From: Datisca glomerata
Taxonomy: Eukaryota > Streptophyta > Magnoliopsida > Cucurbitales > Datiscaceae
DNA: 64,000 nt
Direction: 5' to 3'
Assembly: GCA_003255025.1 (NCBI GenBank)
Contig: QANY01000163.1
Coordinates: 284,501 to 348,500, forward strand
Shown here one piece after another: positions 47,893-60,700 of the stretch. Both the position numbers and the translations under genes were made by a program. Positions within the stretch are counted from its first letter, which is position 1, and each line of letters begins with the position of its first letter. The notes beneath the pieces were generated by a model, which had not been told where the DNA came from, did not search any database, and saw only the letters and a program-made list of their open reading frames with translations.

Positions 47893-48457
47893 GTGATCAA
47901 CGCCTCTTTTCTAGTAGTGAGCATTGAAATATTTAGTAGGACACCATTAATGTTAGAAATATATATTTTTTTAACTTTAAATAAGTGTATCTTTGGAAGT
48001 AGTTGTGAGTAAAAACACTTTTACTCATAGAAATAACACTATTTTATACATAATTATATGATTATATGAATCTTTGTAAGAAACTTTAAATAAGTGTATG
48101 TTTGGAAGTAGTTGTGAGTAAAAACACTTTTACTCATAGAAATAACACTATTTTATTCATAATTATATGATTATATGAATCTTTGTAAGAAGCATTTGAT
48201 TATGCTTTAAATCATCTTTATTTATATTTTGGAAGCATTTTAGAAAGTACTTGAATACATATTTCTTATAGAAATATTTCAATGGTACCAAAATGAACAA
48301 CATTTGTCATTCAAGTACGATTTAAAGATAGTATTTTTTTAAAGCATTAAAATATTTTCACACAAAGCACCCACAAACTCACACTAATAAGGGTGTGTTT
48401 AGGAACACTTCAGTCTAGAAAAAAAATTATAAAATGAAATATCAATATTTTTAAACG
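47893..48457. other. Spacer with a 109-bp tandem duplication
   Basis: No gene. It holds the 47973-48190 duplication and, near 48390, GGGTGTGTTTAGGAACACTT, a word common at the ends of plant MITE-like sequences, though no matching opposite end with a target duplication was found. Confidence 0.5.
47973..48190 (+). repeat. 109-bp tandem duplication
   Basis: Units at 47973-48081 and 48082-48190 both start AACTTTAAATAAGTGTAT and differ at only a couple of positions. Each contains the hairpin TGAGTAAAA...TTTTACTCA. Confidence 0.93.
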
Positions 48458-48877
48458 GGTAAAAATCCTTTGTGGGTCCACATAAGCGGGACATGACCAA
48501 TCAGAAACGGGCGTGCGGACTGCCTTCATGGCGAAGCGGGAAAAGCCAATGTAAACCGTCAATCTCGTCATATCCCATCAGACGGTTCAAGTTTGATCAG
48601 TTGTTGATATAGATAAGCTAAACTTGATTAGCTGTTAGTATAGATGAATTAAATCTGATATGATAAGCTCTATCTTGGAAGAATATTTCAGTTATTCTCT
48701 GTATTTTAAGGGATATAGTTGAACTTTGTAACTGATTAAGAACCTACAAATAGAGAGCAATTATAAACTCAAGCATTCAATAGAAACTGAGAAATTATTC
48801 TAATATTCTCAAGAATTCTCTCTTTTACTCTTTATTATTCAGTATATTTTTTTAGTGTGAGGAATTTTTTCTTTATA
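48458..48877 (+). repeat. 5' LTR of the Tat element
   Basis: Pairs with 56939-57313. Its TATA position reads TACAAATA (about 48745-48752), one change from the TATAAATA in the 3' LTR. It holds about 45 bp (around 48690-48735) that the 3' LTR lacks. Confidence 0.88.
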
Positions 48878-48929
48878 TTTTGGTGCTTTCATTGAGACCT
48901 GAGAGTTCAGCTCGAGATTACAACCAAAG

Positions 48930-51900
48930 ATGCCTCTCACTAGGTTGCATGTTGTACGAGAAACAAGAAAATATGCTAATGTAGTCGTCAACCTCCCAGA
49001 TTAACCCGCACAGCCGACGGGAGTGCGTGATATGATCCAGAACATTTTGATTGGGATGCAAGGTATGAAGAGTCATAACAGTGAAGCACTGTGAAACGCA
49101 TAGCAACCCGTACAGGAACAAATCGCTACGTTGTAACGAGAGATAGCAGAGATAGAGTAGAAGTGAGCCAAAGGACCATGGTGCGGAAACGGGAAGTGAA
49201 AAATCTAAATGAGGAACAGAGAGATCGATTTCACCAACAACTGAAGCCGATAACTAGCCACAACATACGTCATGAGGGAACGAAAGTCACTTCACGTGAT
49301 AAAGGAAAAAAACGGGTGGTAGAGAAAATGCTGGAACGAAAAATGCTTGAGATGAGAAAGTTGGGAGCAGACGGAGTAGGGAACCTGGAAATTTTAACCA
49401 GGTCCTCATTATGTCCAGAAATTTTGGCTGCCCCCGTACCAAAGAAGTTTGTCCCCCCTAAGTTCAAGTATTTTGAGGGAAAGTTAGATCCTGTAGACCA
49501 TCTCTGACGTTTTAAGCAAGTAATGACGCTTTATCAACATGAGGATGAGTTGATGTGTGGGAGATTCCCAACTAGTTTAGACGAGAATACATTAAAGTGG
49601 TACCATTCTCTACCTCCTTATTCAATTGATAATTTTGCTAGAATGTCTTCTATTTTCCTAGAGCAGTATTTCACCTACCATATGATGATCAAAGTACCTT
49701 TTGACAATCACAATCAGAAAAGGAGAGTCATTGTGACATTAGCATTCAAAGTACCTTTTGACACTTGCCGCTTCAAGGATAAGATGGTGAAAATGGAAAA
49801 TTGTGATGATCGTATGGCTAGACTAGCATTCAGACGTGGTTTCGATCCCAAATCATAATTGTTTGAGGATCTATCCAAGAACAAACCTCTCATGATGGCG
49901 GAGACTTTCCTATGGATGCAAACATACATAGCCCTAGAGGAAGAAAGAAAAAGTATTCAGAAGCTGACCGAGCAACAAAAGATAAAGGAGTGACTTCGAG
50001 AAAAGGCTAAGACTAGTAGGCAGAGTCCACCCCAGGGACAAGGTCTAGACCATAGTGACCATCCCAGTAAATCAGATTCTCGAGTTATCAAGGATAAACC
50101 TTAGCTGAGGTGGCCCCATTTAATTATGAAGGAGCCAAGTCAGAGAGATAAGGACAAGTATTATCGTTACCATCAGAGCGTTGGCCATGAAATCAGAGAT
50201 TGCTACAAGTTGAATGACTATGTTAAGAAGCTTTTACAAGAAGGACATTTGAAGGAGTTCATTTCAAGGAGAGACCAATCATGGAGGGATGTAAATGAAG
50301 AGCGTCTCAGAGAAATAGAACCGTTGAGGATAGTGGACACAATTATTTCCCTGACAGGATCTGAGGGTGCAATGAGAAAAGAAAGGAAGATCTATTGCAA
50401 GAAACCGACTCTCAAGGAAAATAATGACCCAGGGGAAACGTGTGGAAATTCACCAATTATTTTTTATGAAGAAGCCAGTAGGCATAACAGACATAATGAT
50501 GCATTGGTGGTCACCATTCAAATTGGAAATTGTTTGTAACAGATAGTTTTGATTGATGATGAGAGTGTAGTAAACATTATACATCGCTCAACCCTTGAGA
50601 AGATACGCCCCAAAGCTCCGAAGCTTCGTAGCCATTGATACGCCATCACCCAATGATGCAATTCTAGGGAGAACGTGGATTCACAAGATGAAAGATGTCT
50701 TGTCAACATAATACCAAACCTTGAAGTATTAGTCACCAGATGGAGTACGAACAATTGTGGGGGATCAAGCGTCAGCTAGATGTTACACGGTCTTGGCACT
50801 TGATTCTGCGAGAAAGGACATTCCCATTCTTAGGAACGGGGAAGGAAAAAATGAGCAATAGCAACTAGAGGAGGACGAGCCAGGTGAGAGCAACATACGG
50901 TATGAAGCTGAGAGTGAGTTCGAACTCGTAAATCTAGGCGACGGGAATGTGATGACAATGGGAGTGAGAGCGAGACTGACTAAAGCGAAAAAAGCAGAGA
51001 ATCTGTATAGATTTTATGGACATGAATAAAGCTTGCCCAAATGATGATTACCAATTGCTGAGAATTGATAAAATGGTAGACACGACATCCGAACATGAGT
51101 TTCTAAGTTTCATGGATGCTTATTCTGGATATAATCAAATGAAAATGTTTCGATCTGATCAAGAAAATACATCTTTTATTATGTACTTTGGAATATTTTG
51201 CTATACTATGATGTCATTTGGCTTAAAAATGCAGGAGCGATGTATCAAAGGTTAGTTAATAAAGTTTTTGAAAGGCAGATTGAAAAAATGATGGAAGTCT
51301 ACGTTGACGACAGGCTCGTGAAAGCAGAAAAAAGTGCAGACCACATTGGCAACTTGAAGGAAGCCTTCTTTGCCTTGAGAGAAGGCTTAATGAAACTAAA
51401 TCCAGAAAAATGTACTTTCAGAGTGGCAGCGGTAAAATTTTTAGGACATCTAGTAAATAGCAGAGAAATAGAAGTAAACCCTGATCAAATAAGGGCAATC
51501 ATGGAAGTAAAGTCACCATAGTAAAAAAAGGAGATTCAAGCTTGGCGGGAAAGTTGGCAACATTGAATAGGTTCTTGTCCAGATCAATCGAAAAATGCAG
51601 ACTATTCTTTGCAGAATTAAGAAAGAATTCTGGGCAGCAGTGGGACGAAGAGTGCGAAGAGGCACCGCGAAAAATAAAAGAATACTTAGTTTCACCCCCA
51701 CTGCTGTCTAAACCTTTACTAGAGGAAGAATCGTCCCTTTACCTCGCCATATTTGAAATCTTCGTCAGTGCGGCATTGGTTAAAGAAGAAGGAGAATGTT
51801 AAAGATCAATTTATTTTGTAAGTAAGAGTTTCGTAGCTGCAGAAACCAGATATGGGAAAATGGAGAACATGCTTGCTTTAGTTGTTGCCGCAAGGAAGCT

Positions 51901-53421
51901 TAAGCATTATTTCCAGGCACATACAATAAAAGTGATAATAGGGTTTTCAATAAGGAGTCTTCTTCATCCTTGGAGATAATGAAAGACTTGCAAAGTAGGC
52001 AATGGATTTGGGGGCATAAGGCATCCGATATGTTCCACACACTGCAATAAAGGCGTAAGTCTTGGAAGATTTCATTGCCGAGTTCACCTACGAAGAAAGA
52101 AGCATGATTCTTTAGTAGTGGAAACGAGAGAGGTAGCTTGGACTTGTTTTTGGACGGAGCCTTCAATCATCAAGGGTCTTGAGTGGGAGTAGTGGTCCAG
52201 ACACCATATGGGAAAACCTTTGAACAAGCTTTGTCATTCAGTTTTCAAGTATCAAACAATGAAATAGAATATGGGGCATTATTGGTTGGATTGTGCCTCA
52301 TGAATGAGTTAAAGGTAACAAATATTAAAATATTCTATGATTTGATGTTAGTTGCTAACCAAATCTCAGGAAAATACAGAAAGATGGCTCCCGAAGAATT
52401 ATAAACGTTGATGAGCAGAATGAAGAAGTATTTACAGAGTGCCAAGGAAATGCTACAATTGTTCAAAAAGCATGATATTATGCAAGTTCCCAGAACAGAA
52501 AACTCAAGAGCGGATGCATTGGTAAATTTAGGGTCTTTTGTGAAGAAGTGTGACAAATGCCAGCGGTATGCTCCCGTTCAAAAGATGGCTCCTGAAGAAT
52601 TACAAACGTTGATGAGCCCCTGACTATTCATGCAACGGGGATTTGATGTAGTCGGGCCACTACCGATGGCTCCCGCTCAGAAGAAGTTCTTACCGATCAC
52701 GACTGACTACTTTACAAAGTGGATTAAAGCAGAAGCGTTAGCGAGAATACGGGAAGAGGAGGTAAGAAGTTCTTATGGAAAAACATTGTTTGCACGTACA
52801 GGATTCCTAAAGTGCTTGTTTTCTATAACAGACTTTAGTTCACCAGAAGTCAAGTGAAAAGCTTTTGTGATGGTCTTCGAATTAAAAATAGACTTTTAAC
52901 TCTTTACTACCCTCAAGGCAACGGGAAGGCAGAGAGATCAAACAGAACAATCTTTGACAATCTAAAGAAATGGTTGGAAACTGCCAGACAACACCACGAG
53001 AACCGACTGGGGAAACACCATTCACCCTAGCATTTAGGGTAGAAGCTGTCATACCAGTTGAAATTGAGTGTCCTACAGTAAGATTAGGTATAGATGCATT
53101 CATAAATGTAGAACGAATGAAGGAAAGCTTGAACTTCTTGGAAGAAAAACAGGAGGTGGCTCTGGTGAGAATGACCAATTACAACCAAAAAAGAAAGAAA
53201 GTTCTTCTAGAAGAGAGTCAAGGGACGACAATTTCAAACGGGTGATCCTGTGCTAAAGAGAATTTTTTAATCAAATGAAGGTAAATTGGGGCTAAATTGG
53301 GAAAGACCTTTCATAATCAAGGCAGTTGGAGGAAACAGATCTTACTACTTAATAAAACAATGAGGGAAGTGGCCTGTCTAAGCCTTGGAATGCATTCCAT
53401 TTACGCAAATATTATGTGTAA
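48930..53421 (+). pseudogene. Tat-lineage gag-pol remnant
   Basis: ATG 48930 (MPLTRLHVVRET) starts gag, which continues through 49091-49507 and 49523-49858 (CGRFPTSLDENTLKWYHSLP). The knuckle region is 50126-50539 (YYRYHQSVGHEIRDCYKL, where the first Cys is Tyr). The protease remnant (VLIDDESVVNII near 50550) lacks the DSG/DTG core. RT spans 51007-51521 with a frameshift at ~51235 and VYVDDRLVK near 51300. The RT-type RNase H is 51542-51960. The second, archaeal-type RNase H is 52183-52540 (SNNEIEYGALLVGLCLM). Integrase starts at KKCDKCQRYAPV (52545), so its zinc-binding N-terminus is deleted. The integrase tail ends about 53421. Confidence 0.88.
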
Positions 53422-53519
53422 TTCATTTTCTTTTAAGTAAAAACATTTATATTTGTGGTTTTTTTCCCGTTAAAGGGGTTTCCATATAAAGTGTTCATTA
53501 TTTCTTTCTCAGGAATTAA

Positions 53520-53845
53520 AGGGAGTGAGCCCCTAAGCTTAAAAAATCTGAAGTCCATGAAGATTGTTGTCTGTGCACATCATCTTTTAAAGAAAAATGG
53601 GCCACTGAGCTCAAATAAAACTTAAGTACGGGGAGACATTCATCTTTTAAAGGAAAACGGGCTCCTGAGCTAAAAAAAGTTTTAAGTCTATGAAGATCAC
53701 TCGTTTCCTAAAAAAAAGAGGGGCCCCTAAGCCAACAAAAAGCTCAAGTCCATGAAGATCACTCATCTTCTAAAGGAAAATGAGCCTCTAAGCCAACAAA
53801 AAGCTCAAGTTCATGAAGAATGATGTCTGCATCATCATCTTCTAA
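53520..53845 (+). repeat. ~60-65-bp minisatellite in the Tat 3' region, about 5 units
   Basis: Units repeat GGGCNCCTAAGCC / AAAAAGCTCAAGTCCATGAAGATCACTCATCTTNTAAAGGAAAA with variation. The stretch lies between integrase and the antisense gene and has no open frame of note. From 53850 to 54290 the sequence is purine-rich low-complexity DNA. Confidence 0.75.
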
Positions 53846-54389
53846 CGAAAACCAAAAAGGAGAAAAGGAGAAACATGAAATATAGAAAGTGGAAAGGAAA
53901 AAAAGTAAAAAAATGAAATGATGAAAAGTGCAAAGTGAAAGGGGCAAAGAGAAAAAGGAAGGAAGCGAAGCAAGGAAAATCGCAAAGTAAGAAGCAAAGG
54001 AAGCTTCAAAGGAAATTCAAATGAAAAAGATTGAATAAAGGGAAAAAGTGTAGTAAAGTATTTAAGAAGGAGAAAGGTCATCTCATTGAAAACTTGGAGA
54101 AGATTACAAAAGTAAGAAATCAATCAAGTGCTAGACTACGGTCAGGAGTTGGCAAAACAAACTTCTTTTCATTGATGATAGTTGAAAATTACAATGAAAG
54201 AAGAAACAAAGGAAGCAAAAAAGATTACAAAAGCAAAGAAGAAAATAATCTAGGAAATAATAATCAGATCCTTTTCTGAAGCATCTTGGTTTAGGATAGC
54301 AGTGGTAGGCTCGACAGTGGACTCCGGGGACTTGGCGCAGCGTCCTCAGTTGAAGCATTCACAGAGTTTTCAATCTCAGGAACGAGAGG

Positions 54390-56235
54390 TTGTCTAGGAT
54401 GATGATTTTCTGCACATCTCTATAGTCAGCACTATAGACCATCATTTCACCCTCCTCAAATAAGGCTTGAAATCTATTTTGGAAGCACTATCCCTTTCCT
54501 CTGCTTCGGCCTTGGCCTTCCCAGCTTCAACTCTAGCATTCTCAGCTTCAGCCAAAGACTTCTTCACAACATCCAAAGCATTAGATAGCCTTTGCTGCTC
54601 AACTACCTCAACGTTCGCGTATTGGGCCATCTTCTCCAACGCTTTCTAGAGTTCAACCTCATTCGCCTGATGCTCCTCTTTCTCAGCTTGAAGGCTAGCG
54701 TGGCACTCCATAAGCTTTTTACAAATATTTACCAAGCCTGATCCAGGGCATGATGGTGCTCCTGGAGAGCGTTGTGATGAACAACGACCTGAAAAGTGAA
54801 AAACCGCGTAAGTATGGGAAAACAAGACTTCAAAGAAAGAAGGAAAAAGAAAAGAAAACCTTACCCTCATCAAATTGTGTCTTAGAGAGTTAATAAGGTC
54901 ACCAATGCTGAGCCTTTGAGTGGTGTTCGATCAACGTTAGATTGGATGTCGCGGGGAATGACATGTGAAGCAAGAGCATCGTCTAGGAAGCTTACTGATG
55001 CCGAAATGAGAGCATTGATGAAAAATATCCACCTCTAGAGGGTGGGCTTCGCAGCAGTACTCTGTGACCTTGAAGCATATCCAGGGGCAATGGCAGTCTC
55101 ATATGGTACAGCTAGAGCTGGAGGCAGATGAGGCTCGGAGTTTGTGAACGAGCCCTCATTCTATGCAGCATGAGCACTGGGGGTAGGAGGAGGAGGAAGG
55201 TTTGAACGGGAATAACTTGAAGTGTCCGCTCTCAGACGAACCCGTCTCTCAACGGGGATAATGATGTTACTATGCAATCTCTTGGTGATCCCGATGTCGG
55301 CGTTGGCTCGGTCAAATAGCTCTTGGTGGTCTTCTGATGAATCGAATGAACCGGAGGAGGCAGAGTGTGGATAAATGGAAATGGAATGGAAAGGAAGAGT
55401 GGGGATACCTTGGGGGATGGAAGACGAAGGCGTCGGAGTGGAAGTGGAGGCAACAAGAACCGTAGCAAGAGCAAGAGCGATGTTGACTTCCCTTCTTAGG
55501 TCGAGAAGCACTTTCCAGTTCCGATCTTGTGCTCTGAGGTGGAAAGCGGCAGTGATCTTTTCTGCAGATTCTTTGGATAAGAAATACTTTGTGTTCTTCT
55601 TGTTGCCTGCAAAAGAAATGAGGCAAAAGTCCATTAGCCAAATAAATGAGTAAATGACAATATAATGAAAAGATGAAAGGAGAAACGTGAACCGGAGCTC
55701 CAGAAACTTATTGAAAATTGCCCATTTTTTAGGAATTGTTCTATGACCATCACCGCCCCAGTTCCCGCCAACCAAGATGATATCCCGTTCCCAGCCCTTA
55801 TCTCCTTTCAGGATCCTAGTAATCAATTTCCCTCTCTTTTTAGATGGACGGGAGCAAGGTAGTGGCTCCCTTCCTGATGTTTAACTATGTAACAGTAAAC
55901 AAGCTAATCTACCTCTAGATCAAATTTATACCTCCTATTTAAAGCTTCAAAACTAAGAAGTATCCTGTAAGAACTCGGGGTGAACTGGGAAGGGGCAAGA
56001 CCTACTATGTAAAAAATTCATGAAGAAAAAGAGAAAAGGAAAGCCTAAGACCTAGAGTTATATACATGGGGCTGAGGGTAATTTGGTAGGGTGGTCTATA
56101 AGAAACTCTAGTGGACTCACTCTCTCCTAACGCATAAGTAACATCCAAGGGAAAAGCTTCTTGGTAACGAATCATGAACTACCTAAACTCGTCTGGAGTC
56201 CTAACTAGAGGAGCTGGAACTTTGAATTCGGCCAT
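54390..56235 (-). pseudogene. Antisense gene of the Tat element (PF04195-type 'putative gypsy type transposon' protein), apparently spliced
   Basis: The minus strand opens MAEFKVPAPLVRTPDEF at 56235, then runs into a region with several stops. It reopens at 55826 (RILKGDKGWERDIILVGGNW, GHRTIPKKWAIFNKFLELRF). A candidate intron ends in TTTCTTTTGCAG at ~55610; after it comes GNKKNTKYFLSKESAEKITAAF, then a Ser/Pro/Thr-rich linker. A second intron-like stretch (GTAAGGTTTTC...TTTTCAG, about 54863-54790) precedes a C-terminal coiled coil rich in Ala/Glu/Lys (54639-54442, AEAENARVEAGKAKAEAEE). Position and domain type match the antisense ORF known in Tat-lineage elements. Its role is unknown. Confidence 0.6.
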
Positions 56236-56938
56236 AATTTTATATGAAAAATAGAAGAAAGAAGAAGATGAAAAAAGAACTTACAGGTTCAAATGCGATA
56301 GCGTGAAGAAAGGGACTCAAAGAGGAGGTCTTATATAGGCAGCATGCTTCAAAAGATATTGGAAAATGCCCTATTTTGAAACGGGGCAACAATGGGACGC
56401 CTGTAATTAATTATTGATGAACAGATGTAATCGATTGAACAACCGCGCGACTGGAAACATAGGGAGATGGGACTAACAACGTAAGAGGCAAAGAGACGCA
56501 ACCGTTGATGAATGGGGAAATGAAAACTGGCGACATGAAAGTGATTTTTATGCTAAAGGAAAATGACTGATCCACGTCTGTTCAAAGAGCATAAAAAATG
56601 AGAACAGGAATTTGAAAGGGTGGAGAATGGGAAGATGATAGGAGGTTTTTTGAAAAAGCGTGACCGACAAAGAAACGTGACTGACTCGCCGTAACTGACG
56701 CGAATGGAAATGCGACATGTGGAAAAGGAAGCTACAAAATTTGAAAAAATCCCAAGTCGTGCAATGTGCCACACAATCCCGCGAACGGGAAGATGAATCG
56801 ATTAAGGAGTTAAAAATGGTTGTGATAATGAATACCTTAGAAGGCGTGTTTGACATAAAAAAGAAAGGGGAATAATGATGTGTGATAATGGCAATACTTT
56901 TTGATAATGCAATAGAGGCAGATAAACATGTAAAAATC

Positions 56939-57313
56939 CTTTGTAGAGTCACGTAAGTGGGACAAGACCAATCAGAAAGGGGCGTGCGGACTGTCACCGT
57001 GGTGAAGCGGGAAAAGTCATTCTAAACCGTCGATCTCATCTAATCCCGTCAGAAGTTTCGAGCTTGATCAGTTGTTGATATAGATAAGATAAGCTCGATT
57101 AATTGTTAGTATATATGAATTAAATCTGATATGATAAGCTTTATCTTGAAAAAATATTCTCTTTATTCTCTGATTGAGAACCTATAAATAGAGGCTAATT
57201 GTAAATTCAAACATTCAATAAAAAGTGAGCAATTATTCTAATATTCTCAAGAATTCTCTCTCACTCTTTATTATTCAATTTATTTTCCGAGTGTGAGAAA
57301 TTTTTCCTTTACA
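56939..57313 (+). repeat. 3' LTR of the Tat element
   Basis: Has canonical TG and CA ends and an intact TATA box TATAAATA at 57183-57190. It lies on the same strand as CAX and ends 430 bp before the CAX start codon. Confidence 0.9.
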
Positions 57314-57743
57314 ATTTTAATTAAACAAAATATTATATCTATCTTTGTATGAAATACTGAAATGTACTATATAAATTATATTTATTTGTGTTAAGAAGTA
57401 TTTTAGAAAACACTAGAATGTGTTTCTTGAATGTCAATTTAAAAAATTGCTTCTTTTTCAATCATTTAACAGTGTGGCAATTATGATTTTTCATATGAGA
57501 TAATAAAACAAAAAGCTATCAATTAATTACATATCATTTGACAAAAACTACGAAACTTCCTGGAAGTTGCATATATGTACATATAGAATTCCCAAAATAT
57601 AAATAGTGAGCATGCATGGTTTCATTTATCACCATTACATCACACATACAATATCACATTCTCATAATCTCATTCAAATTTCATTTTATTTTTTGTTGAG
57701 TTACATTAATTTTCTTGAAGCAGCTTATCAAAAGCTTAAAAAA
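57314..57743 (+). promoter_or_regulatory. CAX promoter and 5' UTR
   Basis: A TATA box TATAAATA at 57598-57605 predicts transcription starting near 57630 and a 5' UTR of about 110 bp. An upstream in-frame ATG at 57612 has no intervening stop but lies only 7 bases after the TATA box, so it should not be in the normal transcript. Confidence 0.6.
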
Positions 57744-60700
57744 ATGGCTTCTCAACAAGAACCATGGCTCAACTTGGAAAATGGCAACCTTAAGGGTTTG
57801 AGCAAAGAGACAAGACATGGCCATGGACGCACAGCTCACAACATGTCTTCTTCTTCTCTTCGCAAAAAGTCGGATTTAACCCTTGTATCGAAAATCCGGT
57901 ATAGTTGGATTAGACTGTTACTTACTAATCTTCAAGAGGTTATTTTGGGTACTAAGCTTTCTGTTCTCTTTCCTGCAATTCCTATCGCCATTGTCGCCCA
58001 GTGTTTTGGTTTTGGAAGAGTAAGTGAAGATTTTTGCTTATAGCTTCTTTCTCTTTTTCTTTTTCTTCATTGACGGATATTAAAACTTGAACTCAGAACG
58101 AAAATATTCCTTGAGCGAGCTGATTTCTTTACTTTTATTTTATATTATTTAGAATGAGTTTGAGATTTTTTATTCCTAAAAAAGTTTATGTAGCAAAACT
58201 TAGTGTATATATATATATATAAATATATATAACTCAAATTTTTAACATATGATTTCTTCGTATATAATTTAAGCACTTACTTTCGAGAAGCCTTAAATGC
58301 TTTCGAGTACAACGAAAAAATGTTTTAAAATGTTCACTTGTTCGATCGTTGTTAGCATACCCTTTAATTAATTATTTGGTTATTAATATTGCCATTTTAT
58401 AAATTCTAGTCGTCAATAAAAAAATATCTATTTTTAGATTGTATGATATGGTAACCGTTTGTCACTTTGTTTCTAATTTATACACGTACATAACAGTCGT
58501 GGGTTTTCGCATTGAGCTTGCTTGGACTGACTCCACTAGCTGAACGTGTCAGCTTTCTGACAGAGTGAGTCATTACAACTTAAACATCCATTTTTTTTTT
58601 GTTTTCTGGTTCATTAATTAATTAATAATTAAGCGCTTTTTTTAATTAAGATGTAAACTCATTTTAATTTCTGGTTTCTGTTTTTGGAACTCCTGTATAC
58701 AAAATTGAAGGCAAATTGCTTACTTCACTGGTCCTACAGGTAATTCTTCATTAAGGAAATCATATTACTGTTCGGTCCCTTCTATCTAGAAATTAAAACA
58801 AAAATCATATAATGGTCGTTTTTATTACGATAACGAATCATTGGGTTGAGACAATAATGATTAACGAATTATTAGGTCGTATCATATCATGATGCTCAAT
58901 ATCAATATACTTACAAAATGAATCACAAAATATTATGCAAGATTTCTGGCTTACAAAGTGAGAGCAATACTCGTCCTCAGTTTGGACGTTCTTCTAAAGG
59001 AAAAGAAAACTATGAGCTTGGATGTTACTTCGTGAGATACATTAATTTGTCAATTATACCAAAAGTTTAACTTATTGGATTAACACAAGTTTATATATTT
59101 AAATTAATTTTTTAACAGAATACGATGGTTATTGGTGTATATGTGCTTTTCAGTAAAATCAAAAAGGAAAAAGAAAACCCTAATTATTTAATTGGGAGTA
59201 GATAGCTAGAATCATTATTTATTGATTAATTTAATGCTAATTGTTTAATTAATTATTTGGCTAATACAGTGGGAGGGCTCCTAAATGCAACATGTGGAAA
59301 TGCAACGGAGTTGATAATAGCAATACTAGCACTTAGCCAAAACAAGATAGATGTGGTGAAGTATTCACTTTTGGGTTCTGTCCTGTCAAACCTTCTTCTT
59401 GTACTTGGGACCTCTCTCTTCTGTGGTGGCCTTGCCAACCTTAGAACCGAACAAAAATACGACAGAGTAAGATTTATCTTATTTGTTCAAGGATAATGCA
59501 ATATGCATGGTTGGAAAGTATTTCTACTTCAAGCTTTTTTGGGTATATAAAATTAGTTTGTTTTTCAGAAATGTTTTCTTTCATAAAAAAAGTGAGTTTG
59601 GGACTGGTTTATATTTTAACACATTAAAAAGCATTATTTTACATCACATTTATTTGATAAATATTGTTTGAAATATACTTTGATATTTTAATTTAAACGT
59701 TTCTACAAAAAACACACGTACATGTAATTATTTCTTAAAAATGTTTCTTGACGTATATTCAAATATAATATTTTTATATAAATATGCATACAAAATAATT
59801 GCTAACTAAAATGTGTTATTTCGACGTTTAAAAACACTTTTTAGTTTTATATAAGCACTTCCAGACACACCATAAATTTGTAGAAAAATAGTTTAAGTAT
59901 TTCTCACTTAAAGGCACATTTTAATCAAGCAAAACGCACTTAAATAACAAATTTTTATTTCTTTGCAAACGGGGTGAAGTTTTTTGTGTTAATTTTATTA
60001 GATGTTTATCAACAGAGACAAGCAGATGTGAACTCTCTGATGCTGCTGTTGGCATTGTTGTGCCATTTGCTGCCCATGCTACTCCATTACGCTGCCGGCT
60101 CAGCTACTACGACAGCACTGCCTACGCTCCAATTGTCAAGAGCCAGTAGTATCATTATGCTTTTGGCCTACTTTGCTTACTTGATTTTCCAATTATGGAC
60201 ACACCGCCAGTTATTTGAACCTCAGGAGGTATCTTTTTTCTAAATGGTTACAACTATGATAGGTTCATGCATTTAATCAGTTCATTCGCGACTTATTGAA
60301 ATTCGGTCCAGTAAAATAGAAGAATTATAGATCTTCGTAATAATCCATAGAAATGTCACAGATAGCGTCATTGTGACACTTATCGAAGGAGTATGAAAAT
60401 ATTATTTTAGCTATGAGCATTTTAGTTTAAATTTTATTTTACGTAATACATAACAATTTCTTTATACTAAATTAATTAAACTGAGTGATTATGGTAAAAT
60501 TTGTCAGGACGATGATCTTCCAGAAGAAACCGCGGTGATAGGATTCTGGAGTGGATTTGCATGGCTGGTCGGAATGACCCTTGTCATTGCTTTGTTGTCT
60601 GAGTACGTTGTGGGGACAATTGAGGTAATTAAACTTACATAAAATTACTTCCATATTATCATATTAATTCATAATAAAGTGGAGTTACTTTTCTTGCTTT

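Larger units (their letters stand above)
48458..57313 (+). mobile_element. Ty3/gypsy Tat-lineage retrotransposon with antisense gene
   Basis: LTRs at 48458-48877 (420 bp) and 56939-57313 (375 bp). Both start GTAAAAATCCTTTGTNG after a TG (GG in the 5' copy) and end GAAATTTTTCCTTTACA or a variant. The primer site TTTTGGTGCTTTCATTGAG follows the 5' LTR. Internal order is gag, protease, RT, RNase H, a second RNase H-like domain, integrase, then a long tail carrying a gene on the opposite strand. A second RNase H and an antisense ORF after integrase are features of the Tat lineage. All frames are broken. No target duplication was recognised. Confidence 0.88.

Noticed and set aside
59560..59880. 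Possible MITE in CAX intron 4 (GGGACTGGTTT... to ...CTTCCAGACACACC)
   Set aside because: The two ends do not form a convincing inverted repeat and no target duplication is visible.
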